A stretch of 64,000 nt of DNA from Hymenobacter sp. BRD128 (GTDB taxonomy: Bacteria > Bacteroidota > Bacteroidia > Cytophagales > Hymenobacteraceae): the NCBI RefSeq assembly GCF_013256625.1, contig NZ_CP053908.1, positions 4,092,001 to 4,156,000 on the forward strand, read 5' to 3'. The notes under the pieces were generated by a model that saw nothing but the letters and a program-made list of their open reading frames with translations, did not search any database and was not told the origin of the DNA. Positions 8,451-17,517 of this stretch are shown one piece after another. Within the stretch, counting starts at the first letter, position 1, and each line of letters opens with the position of its first letter. The position numbers were made by a program, and so were the translations under genes.

Positions 8451-8475
8451 TGGTGTTTAAGGTTGGAAAGGGCGG

Positions 8476-9411
8476 TTACTCTTGCGGCAGGCCTACGGCC
8501 TGTTGCAGGGTGCGAATACTGGATTTGAATTGCAGCGCCTCGTACAAGCGGCTGAAATTCTGGGGGTCGCTCAAGTGCGAGTAGCTGAAGCGAGCCAACT
8601 CGATGCGCGACTCATCGTGGGGGAAAGCTTGCATCAGCTCGGCTAGCTCGTCGGCGCGCAGGCTGCATTGGTCGAGGGCCTGGGTGGCGGTGCGCAGGCG
8701 CTCGGCCTCGGTAGACTGCTGGCGCAGGTCCTGGGCTAGCCCCGTAATCTCTTCGGGCGAAAAGGGGCGCAGATTGGTGGCACCGCCCAGACTAGGGTAG
8801 TAGCCACCATCGGCGGTCGCGTTGGGGTAGGTATTGCCCGGTGCACGGTTGGCGCCGCCCGGATAAGCCGGGGCCGGCGTAGGGTAACCCTGCCCCTGGC
8901 TAGGGTAGCTGCCGCGCGGGTCGTAGCCGGGGCCATACTGGCCACTGCCGTAGCCGCCCTGGGGCGGCACTGGTGGCTGGGCATTGCCGTAGTAGCCACC
9001 GGGGCCGTTGCCGTAAGGCCCGTTGGCCGGGCCATAATAGCCGCCCTGGCCGTAGCTGGGACCGGCCGGCGGTACCACACCTACCTGCCGCAGCTGCGGG
9101 CCATAAGGCCGCATCAGCAGCACGTAATCTGTCTCTAAGCCCGGCTGAAGCCACACCGTAGTGCGAAAATGCAGCAGCGACCCGTAGCCGGTAGGCACGC
9201 TAAACTCGGCCCAATGCCGGCCGGGCGCCAGCATAGCCACGCGCACCTGCCGGGCTAGCGGCTGCGTCAGCAGGCGCCCATCCAGCACCAGGCTGAAGGG
9301 CTGGCCCCGCTCCGAGATAATGGCCAAGTTGGCGGGAGGGGCAGCCAGCGCGGATGCGGTCCCTATCCAAGTAAGCAGCGCCGGGGAGGCCAGCTTAAAG
9401 AGCGTTTTCAT
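8476..9411 (-). CDS. DUF4476 domain secreted protein
   Basis: A 311-residue exported protein. A signal peptide (residues 1-23, cut near ALAAPP) is followed by a beta-rich domain (about 25-115). Next comes a low-complexity linker rich in Gly, Pro, Tyr and Gln (about 120-215). The C-terminal helical DUF4476 domain follows (about 225-308), with ELMQAFPHDESRIELARF and SRLYEALQFKSS. DUF4476 is frequent in Bacteroidota envelope proteins, function unknown. Transcribed separately from the upstream porE-like gene, from which a terminator separates it. Confidence 0.85.
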   Translation of the reverse strand: MKTLFKLASPALLTWIGTASALAAPPANLAIISERGQPFSLVLDGRLLTQPLARQVRVAMLAPGRHWAEFSVPTGYGSLLHFRTTVWLQPGLETDYVLLMRPYGPQLRQVGVVPPAGPSYGQGGYYGPANGPYGNGPGGYYGNAQPPVPPQGGYGSGQYGPGYDPRGSYPSQGQGYPTPAPAYPGGANRAPGNTYPNATADGGYYPSLGGATNLRPFSPEEITGLAQDLRQQSTEAERLRTATQALDQCSLRADELAELMQAFPHDESRIELARFSYSHLSDPQNFSRLYEALQFKSSIRTLQQAVGLPQE

Positions 9412-9480
9412 GAAAGCAAAAGCCAGGAACAGGTGAAGAAGCTCCCGCCTTATGCGCTGATTCCAAACGCCGTGCCAACA

Positions 9481-9509
9481 AAAAAGCCTCCGCGCAGCGG
9501 AGGCTTTTT
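9481..9509. terminator. Intrinsic terminator of the porE-like gene
   Basis: A perfect 13-bp stem (9481-9493 / 9497-9509) with loop GCA and A5/T5 tracts lies directly after the minus-strand stop at 9528. Confidence 0.92.
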
Positions 9510-9527
9510 GCGGTAGCCGGGGCTAGC

Positions 9528-11474
9528 CTACTTATCAATGCGCGTCACCTTAAACTCGGTGCGGCGGTTGCGCTGATACTCGGCCTCCGTCTTGGCATCC
9601 TTAATGATAGGCCTAGTTTCACCGTAGCCCTTGGCCGTGATGCGGCTCGGGCTGATGCCCTTACTCACGATGTAGGCCACGGCTGCCTCGGCGCGCCGCT
9701 GGCTAAGGGCCAGGTTATAAGCGTCTTTGCCGCGCTGGTCGGTGTGCGAGCTCAACTCGATGTTGATTTTCGGATTGTCCTGCAAGGTTTGCACCAGCGT
9801 ATCGAGGCGGATGGCCGCGTCGGGGCGGATGTTCGACTTGTCGTAGTCGTAGAAAATATCCTTCACCTCGATGGCCTTGTTCACGACGATTTTGGTCAGC
9901 GTGAGCGTCACGGGCAGCCGGACATCCGTTTGCGGCTGGGTCAGCGTTTCCGGGCTAGGGTAGCGGTCCACGGTGCTCAGGCTGGTGCGGGCCGTGAAAT
10001 CGCCGGGGTGGTCGGCCAGCAGGCTATACACCTGGGCCGAGTCGAGCTTGGCCGAGAACTTCCCGTCGGGGCCGGTTTGCACATCGCGCTTCTGCCCGTT
10101 GGCGCTCGTGATGGTGACAGTCTCGTTGGCTAGCGGCGTGGTAGTGCCGGCTTTATCGTTGCGCTCCAGCACGGTGCCATCGGCGTAGAAGGTCACGATT
10201 TTGCGCGGCTTCTTCTTAAACGTGTAGAGGTCGTCCGACCCCTTGCCACCGGCGCGGTTGGAGGAAAATATACCCACGCCCGGCGCCGTAAAAAACGGCG
10301 CAAAGTCATCGCCGGCACTGTTGATGCCCGGCCCCAGGTTCACCGGCTTGCCGCCTTTCACCTCAAAAATATCGAGCTTGCCGAAGCCGGGGTGCCCATC
10401 CGAGGAGAAGTACAGCGTGCCATCGGGCGCCACGCCGGGGAAGTTGTCGTTGCCCACCGAGTTGATGGTTTCGCCCAGGTTTTCGGCCGGCGAGAAGCGG
10501 CCGTTGGCCCCGAGTGCGGCCTTGTACAGGTCGTTGCCGCCCAGCCCGCCCTTGCGCCCCGAGGCGAAGTAGAGCGTGGTGCCATCGGGCGCAAAAGCCG
10601 GCGAAAAGTCGTCGGCCGTGCGGTCGTTGATGTTGGCCAGAACGGGCTCGGTCCAGGCACCGTTGCGGTAATACGAAATCCAGATATCGACGCTGCGGTA
10701 GCCTTTTTTCGAGCCATCGTTCGAGCGGGCAAAGACCATCGTCTTGCCGTCGGGCGTGTAGGTAGCGCTGGCTTGCAGCTCCTTGTCGTTGTTGAAAAGC
10801 GGCTCCAGCTTGCGCGGCGTGCCGCCGGTCATGGCCGCCGGGTCGTCAAATTTTTGCGCGTAGAGCGCCGTGTAGCCCTCGCCGTTGCCGGGGTAGGGCT
10901 TGCCATCGCGGCCCGAGGCAAATACCAGCTCGCCGCTGTTTGGCATGCGCGCGGTCGAAAAATCGGAGCTGGGCGAGTTCACCGCGTCAAGCGCCGCCAC
11001 GTCGTAGGCAGCTGCCTGGCCGGCTAGCGCCCTGCTGGCCGTGGCACTGGCCGCTTCGGCCGGGGCGTGCGCGGCCAGGGTGCGGTTGGTGCCGCTCTGG
11101 GCGTAGGCCGTGAAGCGCGTGGCCGCCTCCTCAAACTTGCCGTTGGCTTTCAAGGCTTCGGCGTAGCGGTAGCCGAGGTCGGCATTGCGCGAGTTGCCGT
11201 CGAGGGCAGCTTTATAATAAGGCTCGGCTTGGTCGAGGCGGTTGGAAAGGCGATAGGCTTCGCCCAGGCGAAAGTTGGCCGTGGCCGCGTTCTTGGCCTT
11301 GGCAATATCAGCCTTGTAGAGCGGAATAGCCGCCTCATACTCCCCGCGTAAAAAACGCTTGTCGGCCTTGCTGAGTTTGCCCGACGTGGCGCACCCGCTC
11401 AGTGCTACCGCCGGGCCGGCCAGCCCAATAACCACGAATTTTTGGAGCGACGAGTATCGAATGGAAAAAGCCAT
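9528..11474 (-). CDS. porE: PorE-like OmpA lipoprotein (TPR, PD40, OmpA), T9SS-associated
   Basis: A 648-residue lipoprotein with lipobox LSGC near residue 27. TPR units follow (about 35-125), then WD40/PD40-like propeller strands (about 165-400, repeats such as FAPDGTTLYFASGRKGG and DGTLYFSSDGHPG). A carboxypeptidase-regulatory-like segment (about 425-500) precedes a C-terminal OmpA peptidoglycan-binding domain (about 535-648, FYDYDKSNIRPDA, SSHTDQRG). This domain order is that of PorE, which links the T9SS to peptidoglycan. Paralogues with the same architecture exist in these genomes, so the name is probable rather than certain. Confidence 0.8.
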   Translation of the reverse strand: MAFSIRYSSLQKFVVIGLAGPAVALSGCATSGKLSKADKRFLRGEYEAAIPLYKADIAKAKNAATANFRLGEAYRLSNRLDQAEPYYKAALDGNSRNADLGYRYAEALKANGKFEEAATRFTAYAQSGTNRTLAAHAPAEAASATASRALAGQAAAYDVAALDAVNSPSSDFSTARMPNSGELVFASGRDGKPYPGNGEGYTALYAQKFDDPAAMTGGTPRKLEPLFNNDKELQASATYTPDGKTMVFARSNDGSKKGYRSVDIWISYYRNGAWTEPVLANINDRTADDFSPAFAPDGTTLYFASGRKGGLGGNDLYKAALGANGRFSPAENLGETINSVGNDNFPGVAPDGTLYFSSDGHPGFGKLDIFEVKGGKPVNLGPGINSAGDDFAPFFTAPGVGIFSSNRAGGKGSDDLYTFKKKPRKIVTFYADGTVLERNDKAGTTTPLANETVTITSANGQKRDVQTGPDGKFSAKLDSAQVYSLLADHPGDFTARTSLSTVDRYPSPETLTQPQTDVRLPVTLTLTKIVVNKAIEVKDIFYDYDKSNIRPDAAIRLDTLVQTLQDNPKINIELSSHTDQRGKDAYNLALSQRRAEAAVAYIVSKGISPSRITAKGYGETRPIIKDAKTEAEYQRNRRTEFKVTRIDK

Positions 11475-11556
11475 GCAGCCGGAAAAAGCAAGTCTATTGT
11501 TTTGATAGGCAATAATACAACCATTTCGGCCCGCTCATTAGTGCCCTGGCCTGAAG

Positions 11557-12045
11557 CTAGGCGGCAAAATAGCTGGCTAGCCAGGTTTGGCCGGCCGGTG
11601 CCGGCCATTGGTCGGCCAATTGCGCCTTCGTGGTCAGGGTATTATTGAAGTAGAGTGTGTCGGCCTGCACCTCGCCCGCCCCGATGGCCGCGCGCAGCTC
11701 GCGGCGTGTGAGCTGCCGCACCTCGCCTTTGACCAGAAAAGCCATGCGCGACTTTTCGAGTAGCTGCACCCCTAGCCGCTGCTCCAGCTCCTGCACAAAG
11801 CGCACCGAGGCGTCGATAGAGCAGCCGCTGGCCCCGGCCACCGCCTCATCGAGCCCAATCACCAGAAACTGCCGGTGCAGAAACTGCGCCGAAGCTGCCA
11901 GCTGCCGGCCGTGGCTGGTCCACTCTTCGGCAAAGGTGGCCAGGCGGGGCAGCAGGGACATTAGTTCTTCCTCAGCCAGCGGGCGGCTAGCCTGGTAAAT
12001 CCACACGCGAGCCTGCGGGGGCAGGTGGTCAAAGGCGACGTACAT
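11557..12045 (-). CDS. Conserved Bacteroidota protein of unknown function
   Basis: A 162-residue soluble protein with no signal peptide. Recognisable stretches include RVWIYQASRPL, EWTSHGR, ASGCSIDASVRFVQELEQ and ADTLYFNNTL. This family is widespread in Bacteroidota and often labelled 'ABC transporter ATPase' in databases, but no Walker A, signature or Walker B motif is present, so that label is not supported. It starts 22 bp after the Fe-S protein gene and probably shares its transcript. Confidence 0.75.
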   Translation of the reverse strand: MYVAFDHLPPQARVWIYQASRPLAEEELMSLLPRLATFAEEWTSHGRQLAASAQFLHRQFLVIGLDEAVAGASGCSIDASVRFVQELEQRLGVQLLEKSRMAFLVKGEVRQLTRRELRAAIGAGEVQADTLYFNNTLTTKAQLADQWPAPAGQTWLASYFAA

Positions 12046-12067
12046 AGGGTGTGGAAGTAGCTAAAAA

Positions 12068-12976
12068 TTACGCGTTAATACCCTCGGCGCTGGCCACCAG
12101 CTCGGCCAGGTCGAAGACTTGAACGGCGCCTTCCTGCTCTTTATTTTTCACGCCGTCGCTCATCATGGTCATGCAAAAGGGGCAGCTCACGGCGATGATG
12201 CTGCCTTGCAGACTGTGCTGGCTAGGGGCAGTGCGCTCGGTCTCGACGCCGCGCAGGTTATCCAGGGCTGCGGCCTGGCCGCTGAGGGTGGCCAAGGCCT
12301 CTTCGGTGCGCTCGATGTTAATGTCTTTTTTGCCGGGCTCGGGCTCCTTCCACATTTGGGCGCCGCCGGCGCCGCAGCACAGGCCGTTGGCCTTGCTGCG
12401 CTTCATCTCTACGAGGTCAGCGTCGAGGGCGGCCAGCACATCGCGCGGAGCTTCATAGATGTTGTTGGCGCGGCCCAGGTAGCACGAGTCGTGAAACGTG
12501 ATGCGCCGGCCCTTGTAGCTCTCGCCGCCTTGCACGGCCACTTTGCCTTCATTGATAAGCTGTTGCAGATAGGTGCTGTGGTGAATCACCTCGTAGTCAC
12601 CCCCCAGTGCCGGGTACTCATTCTTAATAGTGTTGAAGCAATGCGGGCAGGCCGTCACGATTTTCTTGATGCCGTAGCCATTCATCGTGGTAATGTTCTG
12701 CATGGCCTGCATCTGAAACAAAAACTCGTTGCCAGCGCGCTTGGCGGGGTCGCCGGTGCAGCTTTCTTCGAGGCCCAACACGGCATAGTTGGTGCCCACG
12801 TGTTCCAGAATACGGGCAAAGGCGCGCGTCACGCGCTTGTAGCGGTCGTCGAAAGCGCCGGCGCAGCCTACCCAAAACAGGATTTCGGGGGCCTTGCCCT
12901 GGGCCGCGAGGTCGGCCACGGTGGGCACCGTAAGCTGGCGCTTGGCCGGGGCAGCAGGAGAGGAGGTAGAAGTCAT
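12068..12976 (-). CDS. Fe-S oxidoreductase subunit with CCG domains (HdrB/GlpC-like)
   Basis: A 302-residue soluble protein with paired cysteine-rich CCG domains. The first half has FWVGCAGAFDDR and ACPHCFNTIKNE; the second has HDSCYLGRANN, LCCGAGGAQMW and SCPFCMTMM. Such domains bind a non-cubane [4Fe-4S] cluster in heterodisulfide reductase HdrB and relatives. It is encoded 33 bp downstream of a membrane ferredoxin-like subunit and the pair should form one complex passing electrons to or from the quinone pool. The substrate is unknown. Confidence 0.88.
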   Translation of the reverse strand: MTSTSSPAAPAKRQLTVPTVADLAAQGKAPEILFWVGCAGAFDDRYKRVTRAFARILEHVGTNYAVLGLEESCTGDPAKRAGNEFLFQMQAMQNITTMNGYGIKKIVTACPHCFNTIKNEYPALGGDYEVIHHSTYLQQLINEGKVAVQGGESYKGRRITFHDSCYLGRANNIYEAPRDVLAALDADLVEMKRSKANGLCCGAGGAQMWKEPEPGKKDINIERTEEALATLSGQAAALDNLRGVETERTAPSQHSLQGSIIAVSCPFCMTMMSDGVKNKEQEGAVQVFDLAELVASAEGINA

Positions 12977-13009
12977 GGCAAAAAGAATACTACTGCTTAT
13001 AAGTCAAGG

Positions 13010-14392
13010 TTATACGGCTATTTTCTCGGCCACGTATAGCTCGTCGGCCCAGTTGAGGCGGTCGGAGGGCGAGAAGGCCCACGGGGCGCCGTTGTTCTCG
13101 ATATTGGAGAACATGACGTTCAGCGAGTTGGGGGCGGCCGACTCTTCCAGCACCAGGAAGCGACGCATCTCGATAATGCTTTCGAGGGGGTTGATATTTA
13201 CCGGGCAGCTTTCCACGCAAGCGTTGCAGGTGGTGCAGGCCCAGAGTTCCTCGGGCGTCACTTTGCCGCGCAGCAGCGTGGCATTGGCCAGGTCCGTAAC
13301 CGGCTCATGCTTGGCCTCGGCTCCGTATACGTTGGGGTGAAAGATGAGCGGCGAATTATATTTCTCCTCCACCCGGTCACGGGTGTCCATGATGATTTTG
13401 CGCGGCGAAAGCAGCTTACCCGTGAGGTTGGCCGGGCATACCGAGGTGCAGCGGCCGCACTCGGTACACGAGTAGGCGTTCAGCAGATTGGTCCAAGGCA
13501 AATCCTCCACATCCTTGGCGCCGAAGGGCGTGGGTGCCACCGCCGAACCATCGGGGTTAGTAGCTGGGGCCGGCACCTCGTAGCTAGGGTCCGTCATAGC
13601 TTTCACCTCGTGGGTAATGCTCTCCACGTTGGAAAATTGCCCCTGCGGCACCAGGCGCGAGTACCACACATTCGGGAACGCCAGGATGATGTGGAAGTGC
13701 TTGGAGCTAGGCAGGTAGTTGAGAAACAGTAGGATGCCCGTAATGTGAAGCCACCAGCCGGCGCGTTCTAGCACGTGCAGCGTGCCCACATTGCTGGCCG
13801 GCAGCAGGTTAGTCAGAAAGTGGCTGACCGGAAACGCGCCCGGCAAGTCCTTGCCTTCGAGCTGATGCAGCTTAATGTCGGCCGAGTTCATAAAAAACAG
13901 GGCTAGCATGAGCGCTACCTCAATATAGAGAATGATGTTGGCATCGAGCTTGGGCCACATGCGCAGCTCGGGGCCCGTAAAGCGCTGCACCGGCGGGTTG
14001 TGGTTGCGGCGCCACCAGAAAGCAGTTACCGCGATGATAACCAGCGCCGCCAGGGTCTCATTCACGGCCATCAGCACATCGTACACCGGCCCCAGAAAGC
14101 TCAGGAAGCGGTGCGTGCCAAACAACCCATCGATAATAATCTCAATAACTTCAATATTAATGACTAAGAAGCCCACGTATACCACCAGGTGTAGCAGCGC
14201 GGGCGTGAGGCGCTTAAACATTTTTTGCTGGCCAAAGGCCACCAGCAGCGTTTTGTTGAGGCGCTCGCCAAAGCGGCCGCTCATATCGCGGTCACGTCCG
14301 ACGAGGATATTGGCCCGGATTTTTCGAACCTGCCACGTAAACAGGCCGAAAGCTGCCAGCAGCAGCAGCGCGAAAAGAATGGGTTGCAGCAT
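13010..14392 (-). CDS. Membrane-bound 4Fe-4S oxidoreductase subunit
   Basis: A 460-residue protein. The N-terminal half has about five membrane helices resembling the NarI/HdrE haem-b type (about residues 3-22, 65-95, 105-130, 155-175, 225-245). The C-terminal half has two ferredoxin-type clusters: CTECGRCTSVCPAN (about 318-331) and CTTCNACVESCPVN (about 392-405). It heads the operon with the CCG-domain protein. Such pairs act as quinone-linked electron conduits in Bacteroidota. Neither the N-terminal FAD/lactate nor acyl-CoA dehydrogenase parts are present, so the electron donor is unknown. Confidence 0.88.
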   Translation of the reverse strand: MLQPILFALLLLAAFGLFTWQVRKIRANILVGRDRDMSGRFGERLNKTLLVAFGQQKMFKRLTPALLHLVVYVGFLVINIEVIEIIIDGLFGTHRFLSFLGPVYDVLMAVNETLAALVIIAVTAFWWRRNHNPPVQRFTGPELRMWPKLDANIILYIEVALMLALFFMNSADIKLHQLEGKDLPGAFPVSHFLTNLLPASNVGTLHVLERAGWWLHITGILLFLNYLPSSKHFHIILAFPNVWYSRLVPQGQFSNVESITHEVKAMTDPSYEVPAPATNPDGSAVAPTPFGAKDVEDLPWTNLLNAYSCTECGRCTSVCPANLTGKLLSPRKIIMDTRDRVEEKYNSPLIFHPNVYGAEAKHEPVTDLANATLLRGKVTPEELWACTTCNACVESCPVNINPLESIIEMRRFLVLEESAAPNSLNVMFSNIENNGAPWAFSPSDRLNWADELYVAEKIAV

Positions 14393-14509
14393 GGCAGTAA
14401 AGGTAAGCCGACTGGGTGGGATAGGGCCGCAATTTAGTAGGCATGACGACTACTTTCATTGCCTATGAGTCTGTCTCCGCTGCGGAGTGAAATTTTTTCA
14501 CCCAAATTC

Positions 14510-14539
14510 TTGCACCGCTGGGCTCTTTTCGTACCTTTG
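14510..14539 (+). promoter_or_regulatory. Promoter of tRNA-Phe
   Basis: TTG (14510-14512), 19 bp, then TACCTTTG (14532-14539) fits the Bacteroidota consensus TTTG-N19-21-TAnnTTTG. The mature tRNA starts 35 bp downstream, with a short GC-rich hairpin between. Confidence 0.75.
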
Positions 14540-14574
14540 CGCTCCCAAGCCGCTCGGCGGCTTGGGAAAAGTTA

Positions 14575-14650
<76 letters not shown>

Positions 14651-14689
14651 CCAAAAAGGCCCTTGGCAATTTGCCAAGGGCCTTTTTGG
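14651..14689 (+). terminator. Intrinsic terminator of tRNA-Phe
   Basis: Nearly perfect palindrome (14651-14669 / 14671-14689) immediately after the CCA end, with A5/T5 tracts. It can also serve the convergent minus-strand gene ending at 14709. Confidence 0.93.
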
Positions 14690-14708
14690 TTATTCTTACT
14701 GGCATTGG

Positions 14709-15200
14709 CTAGCGTCCCCGAATGGTATCAAACAGGTTGGTGCGACGCTTAAAAAACACGTAGCGAATCGAGAAGGCGGTGGGGAAGCGGGCGTAATCGG
14801 CGCTGTTGACTTCAATGGTCGGCTTAAAGTCGAGGCTAAGCACCACGGGCAGAAAAGCAACCTTGTACTCGACGCCCACCAAGCCATCAAACCCGCCGAA
14901 GCCGCCGGTATCTTTGTTGTGGCCCAGGTGCCCGCCGGCGCCGAAGTAATAGTTGAGGCTAGGCCCCAGAATACCAAAGTGATACTCGCCCAGTACCGTG
15001 CCGCTGTACTCGCGCTGGCCCAGCCCGGCAATACCCTCGATGGTGACGCGCGAGGCTACCCGCTGCTGCAACGTAATGCCGTAGTTGCCGCCCCCCAGGC
15101 GGGCGCCCAGGGCCGTATCGTATTTCTGCGCTGAGGCGCCGTAGGCGAGGCTTAGCAGTAGGAGCAGCAACCCGCCGCGCCCAAAAAAACGTAGGTGCAT
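14709..15200 (-). CDS. Small outer-membrane beta-barrel-like protein
   Basis: A 163-residue protein with a signal peptide (cleavage after ASAQ, about residue 24). The mature part alternates hydrophobic and polar residues, rich in Gly, Tyr and Phe, and ends in an aromatic strand (FSIRYVFFKRR). It looks like a small outer-membrane beta-barrel of about 8 strands. No specific family is recognised. It is convergent with tRNA-Phe and divergent from the FabH-like gene. Confidence 0.7.
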   Translation of the reverse strand: MHLRFFGRGGLLLLLLSLAYGASAQKYDTALGARLGGGNYGITLQQRVASRVTIEGIAGLGQREYSGTVLGEYHFGILGPSLNYYFGAGGHLGHNKDTGGFGGFDGLVGVEYKVAFLPVVLSLDFKPTIEVNSADYARFPTAFSIRYVFFKRRTNLFDTIRGR

Positions 15201-15397
15201 AGAATTTTAAAAAGCAGAGTTGTCGGAAGCCAGACAACTACGGTGCCAACGCCGGCCAGGGGCTGGCTAGTGCTTATATCGGCCGGTGCCCGACGTGGTG
15301 CTACGTATAAGATTCCGGCTTTTGCAGCTTTTATTCTAGGCCTAACGTTTGTTAGCCGGACCTTTGCATCGATATTCTACCACCCACTACCCACTAC

Positions 15398-16348
15398 GTG
15401 TACCTGCATTACGTGGCCGCCTACTTGCCGACGGCCGTTGTTACGAACGAACATTTTACTCGCCTCAATGGATTAGCCTCCGATTGGATAATTGAGCGCA
15501 CGGGTATCCGGGAGCGCCGCAAGGCCGGCCCGGAGGAAAATGCCAATACGATGGCCGTGGCGGCTACCCATGCCCTGCTTGCCGAACTGCCGAGCTTTGA
15601 CCCGGCCAGCATCGACCTCATCGTGGCGGGCACCTATACGCCGCACGATACTATTTATACGGCCGCGCACGCCGTGCAGCGGGCGCTGAATATTAATGAG
15701 ATACCTACCGTGAGCATTTCGTCGGCGTGCTCGTCGCTGCTCAACGCGGTTGAGATTGTGGAGGGCTATTTTGCCTTGGGTAAGGCTAGCCGCGCGCTGG
15801 TAGTAGTGAGCGAGCACAATACTGCCTACAATAATGAGGAAGACACGATGGCCGGCCACTTGTGGGGCGATGGCGCGGCGGCGCTGCTGTTCACGAAGGA
15901 GGCGCTGAACCCCGGCGACCTGCGCGTGGTGCAGGTAGTAACGGGCGGGGCAGCCCCGATGGGCAAGGCCGATGAGGCCGTGACCCTCAAGCCCGTAGAC
16001 AAAGGCATCGTGATGCCGTTTGGGCGCGACGTGTTTCAGCAGGCTTGCACCTACATGGCACGCATTACGCAGCAGCTACTTGATAAGAATGGGCTGACGG
16101 TGAATGAATTGAGTTACCTCATCCCGCACCAGGCCAACCTGCGCATCTCGGCCAACGTGGTGAAGCAGCTTGGCCTCGACCCAGCCCGCGCCGTAAATAA
16201 TATCGAGCGCCTCGGTAACACTGGCTGCGCGGGCGCCGCCATTGGCCTGGCCGAGATTTGGCCCCGCATCAAGGATGGTGATAACTTGATTATCACGGTA
16301 TTTGGTGGTGGGTATTCTTACGGCGCTATGCTGTTGCAAAAAAATTAG
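15398..16348 (+). CDS. 3-oxoacyl-ACP synthase III family protein (FabH-like)
   Basis: A thiolase-fold ketosynthase of 316 residues that condenses an acyl-CoA with an acyl-ACP or related acceptor. The catalytic Cys is in SISSACSSLLNAVE (about residue 110), the His in LIPHQANLRI (about 247) and the Asn in NNIERLGNTGCAGA (about 277). The start is GTG at 15398 (VYLHYVAAYLP). FabH or a side-pathway relative (OleA/DpgA-like) cannot be separated by eye. No other fatty-acid synthesis gene is adjacent. Confidence 0.88.
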   Translation: MYLHYVAAYLPTAVVTNEHFTRLNGLASDWIIERTGIRERRKAGPEENANTMAVAATHALLAELPSFDPASIDLIVAGTYTPHDTIYTAAHAVQRALNINEIPTVSISSACSSLLNAVEIVEGYFALGKASRALVVVSEHNTAYNNEEDTMAGHLWGDGAAALLFTKEALNPGDLRVVQVVTGGAAPMGKADEAVTLKPVDKGIVMPFGRDVFQQACTYMARITQQLLDKNGLTVNELSYLIPHQANLRISANVVKQLGLDPARAVNNIERLGNTGCAGAAIGLAEIWPRIKDGDNLIITVFGGGYSYGAMLLQKN

Positions 16349-16418
16349 GAATGGAAACTGAAGAAGGAAGTATTATCTACCCGGTACCTCTTCCTGCCTC
16401 ATTGCTGACTAAAGAACC

Positions 16419-16823
16419 GTGCTGCCGCCTGCCGCTACCTTTTTGCCCGAAATCACGTTTCAGACCAGCCGGGCCAGCGGGCCGGGCGGGCAGAATGTGA
16501 ATAAGGTGGAGAGCCGTGTGGAGCTGCGCTGGCACCTGCAAGCCTCGCAGGTACTCACGGAGGCGCAAAAGCAACTCATCTTAGAAAAAGTGGCTGGTCA
16601 GCTCACTGCCGATGGCTACCTGCTAGTGGTGGCCCAGGACGACCGCAGCCAGCTGCGCAACAAAGAAATCGCGCTGGTCCGCTTTCACGAATTACTACAA
16701 AAAAGCCTGCGCCGGCCCAAGCCACGCCGCGCCACTCGGCCTAGTGCGGGCGCCGTGCGCAAGCGCTTGGAAGGCAAGAAAATGCAGAGCGAGAAAAAGG
16801 CTAGCCGGCGCCGGTTGGACTGA
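16419..16823 (+). CDS. arfB: Alternative ribosome-rescue factor, class I RF-like peptidyl-tRNA hydrolase
   Basis: A 134-residue protein with the release-factor catalytic motif SGPGGQNVNKVESRVELRW (about residues 21-39) and a Lys/Arg-rich C-terminal tail (about 95-134), the features of ArfB/YaeJ/ICT1. These enter the mRNA channel of stalled ribosomes and free the nascent chain. It lacks the codon-recognition domain of RF1/RF2. The start is GTG at 16419. It lies 70 bp after the FabH-like gene. Confidence 0.92.
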   Translation: MLPPAATFLPEITFQTSRASGPGGQNVNKVESRVELRWHLQASQVLTEAQKQLILEKVAGQLTADGYLLVVAQDDRSQLRNKEIALVRFHELLQKSLRRPKPRRATRPSAGAVRKRLEGKKMQSEKKASRRRLD

Positions 16824-17443
16824 TGTTGTTGGGCAGGGAGTCAATAAAAAAGCCTGCTTGCGCGCTGCCAGGGAGTTTTTGTTGAAAAGAGGAGCCAGGG
16901 TACGCGGCACCTGCGTAGAGTCGGAAGCGACCTGCGGGGTGGGGCTGCCCGTGGCGGGCGCTTGCGCGCAGCTAGCCGCGGTGCTCGATTGCGCCCCGCT
17001 AGCACTAATACTCAGGCTCTAGAAACGGATAATACTGCTAACGAAGGCTTTGGCTAGCGTAATCGCGCTCCGCGGTGCTTTGCCCCTGGTAGACAGCTGA
17101 GTGTAATGACAGGAAAAGAATTACCCGTTGCACCGAGTGGCTCGACTGCGAGCAGCGACCTGCGGCAACCACTCATAGCCGTTGCCAAGCCAGCAGCCTG
17201 CCCTGTACACCGACTTGGGAACTGCTCTAAAAACGGGTGCTCGTGCAAACCATCGCTCGTAATAGGTGGCGCATTAAAATTGTTCTATAAATGGCAGAGC
17301 TCTATGAGCCGCTAGCTACTGAAATAGACGAGGGGGAGGCGCTAAGATATAAGGCGAGGCAGTGTTTTCATAGGTCAGAAAGAGCATGGCAGCAGCCGCG
17401 GTGGCTATTGCGAGCGCAAAGGACACGACCCAGGAAGTACTAT
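16824..17443. other. Long non-coding stretch
   Basis: About 620 bp with no open frame that has Bacteroidota-like codon use or a recognisable domain. Short frames here lack homologous features. It holds a diverged copy of a 29-bp element (17203-17231) also found at the end of the PBP1A gene. Otherwise I see nothing; it may be a decayed gene. Confidence 0.5.
17203..17231. repeat. Short dispersed element, copy A
   Basis: Matches 37657-37685 at 25 of 29 positions, beginning CTGTACACCG and ending CTCTAAA here versus CGCTAAA in the other copy. Both copies are preceded by a CAAGCC segment able to pair with CTTGG. Confidence 0.5.
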
Positions 17444-17490
17444 TTGAGCGTAAAAATACCTGCTTTTCGAACCGCGTATTTTTACGTGAT
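17444..17490. promoter_or_regulatory. Paired GTA-N4-TAC operator-like motif, copy 1
   Basis: TTGAGC is followed by GTAAAAATAC (17450-17459) and, exactly 26 bp later, GTATTTTTAC (17476-17485) then GTGAT. It aligns without gaps to 20722-20768. It lies just beyond the stop of the response regulator gene. Confidence 0.55.
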
Positions 17491-17517
17491 TGGCGGGCCA
17501 AGCCAGCGGCGCTTTGG

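Noticed and set aside
11557..12045. 'ABC transporter ATPase' label often given to this family
   Set aside because: No Walker A, Walker B or signature motif is present in the 162 residues.
12119..13039. 306-codon frame antisense to the CCG-domain Fe-S gene
   Set aside because: The opposite strand has the complete set of cysteine motifs; this frame is a shadow.
16744..17315. Short frames in the gap after arfB
   Set aside because: They begin inside arfB or have no family features, membrane pattern or signal peptide; no basis for calling a gene.
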